DNA from: Hermatobates lingyangjiaoensis
Lineage: Eukaryota > Arthropoda > Insecta > Hemiptera > Hermatobatidae
Direction of reading: 5' to 3'
DNA: 64,000 nt
Assembly (NCBI GenBank): GCA_026182355.1
Contig: JAPFBL010000522.1
Span: 124,001 to 188,000, forward strand
A model generated the notes under the pieces. That model did no database searches, had not been told where the DNA came from, and worked only from the letters and a program-made list of their open reading frames with translations. Positions 63,874 through 64,000 of the stretch are shown here, piece after piece. Each line of letters opens with the position of its first letter. Position 1 is the first letter of the stretch. The translations under genes were made by a program, and so were the position numbers.

Positions 63874-64000
63874 AAGATTTCACATAAACACGTGAAATAG
63901 CAATCAATGATCAAACCAAATATTAAATGGGAAACAATCTTCGTCAAAGTCAAAACCCAAATCAGTTAGGATTTGACTCTGACGAAGACCACTTGTTACG
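63874..64000. mobile_element. RZ family A foldback, cut by the window end
   Basis: The minus copy has a decayed core (part of it deleted between CAAT and CTTCGTCAAAG). The plus copy begins GACTCTGACGAAGACCACTT and runs off the end. Confidence 0.65.

Overview
This is an AT-rich, gene-poor window of an animal nuclear genome. I found no complete host protein gene, tRNA gene, rRNA gene or CRISPR array. There are many (TA)n tracts, hAT and Tigger/pogo DNA transposons, tRNA-derived SINEs, LINE tails and spliceosome-type sequence. Several SINE copies end in CCTAA repeats, the complement of the arthropod telomere repeat TTAGG. An arthropod is therefore plausible, but this is a weak inference.

The dominant component is several dozen short elements, usually bounded by (TA)n. 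Nearly all carry one RNA-like core, called RZ here: CTGANGA, one unpaired base, a perfect short hairpin, GAA, a 4-6 base palindrome, then a base that is never G in intact copies. Many cores also have a 3-6 bp stem closing the two ends. This is the layout of a type I hammerhead ribozyme (stem I, CUGANGA, stem II, GAA, palindromic stem III, H17), as known from Penelope-like elements (PLEs). Family letters are my own labels. Each is given as stem I; stem II; palindrome; H17. A: GACT/AGTC; GACCG/CGGTT; AGATCT; T. B: TCTC/GAGA; GGTT/AACC; AATT; A. C (tandem array): TCTC/GAGA; GGC/GCC; ATGAT; C. D: CTTC/GAAG; GAC/GTC; ATAT; C. E: CTC/GAG; GGA/TCC; AATT; T. F: CACCTC/GATGTG; GAC/GTC; ATAT; C. G and H: stem II GAAC/GTTC; ATAT; T. 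K: GACCG/CGGTC; ATAT; T. P: GACCC/GGGTC; AGCT; T. R: TGCC/GGCA; GGTTTT/AAAACC; ACGT; T. S: GCC/GGC; GATGTA/TACATC; ACGT; C. U: GCC/GGC; GTCTT/AAGAC; ACGT; T. V: TGCTCT/AGAGCA; minimal; AGGCCT; C. X: GAACAC/GTGTTC; ACGCGT; T. L, Q, T, W, Y and Z are more decayed.

PLE coding scraps sit beside these cores. N-terminal pieces end in LLPxYTNI and run straight into (TA)n. C-terminal pieces read ASEEAFIxLLGAR..PGLN, like the end of a GIY-YIG endonuclease, and lie upstream of an AAT-rich 3' region and an RZ core. No reverse transcriptase domain is visible, so every copy here is non-autonomous. About twenty loci are foldbacks: two copies of one family facing each other, often with near-perfect arms.

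Layout: 1-2300 satellite; 3-9 kb RZ loci, including a 16-unit tandem RZ array (5148-7722); 10-14 kb Tigger, PLE, hAT, tandem repeats and SINE; 14-20 kb mostly quiet with two hAT elements; 20-30 kb dense RZ foldbacks; 30-38 kb quiet, with Tigger and hAT elements; 38-64 kb dense RZ foldbacks with SINEs, LINE tails and a hAT element. The only host-gene candidates are one possible internal exon (40561-40737, minus) and two weak 5' exon candidates.
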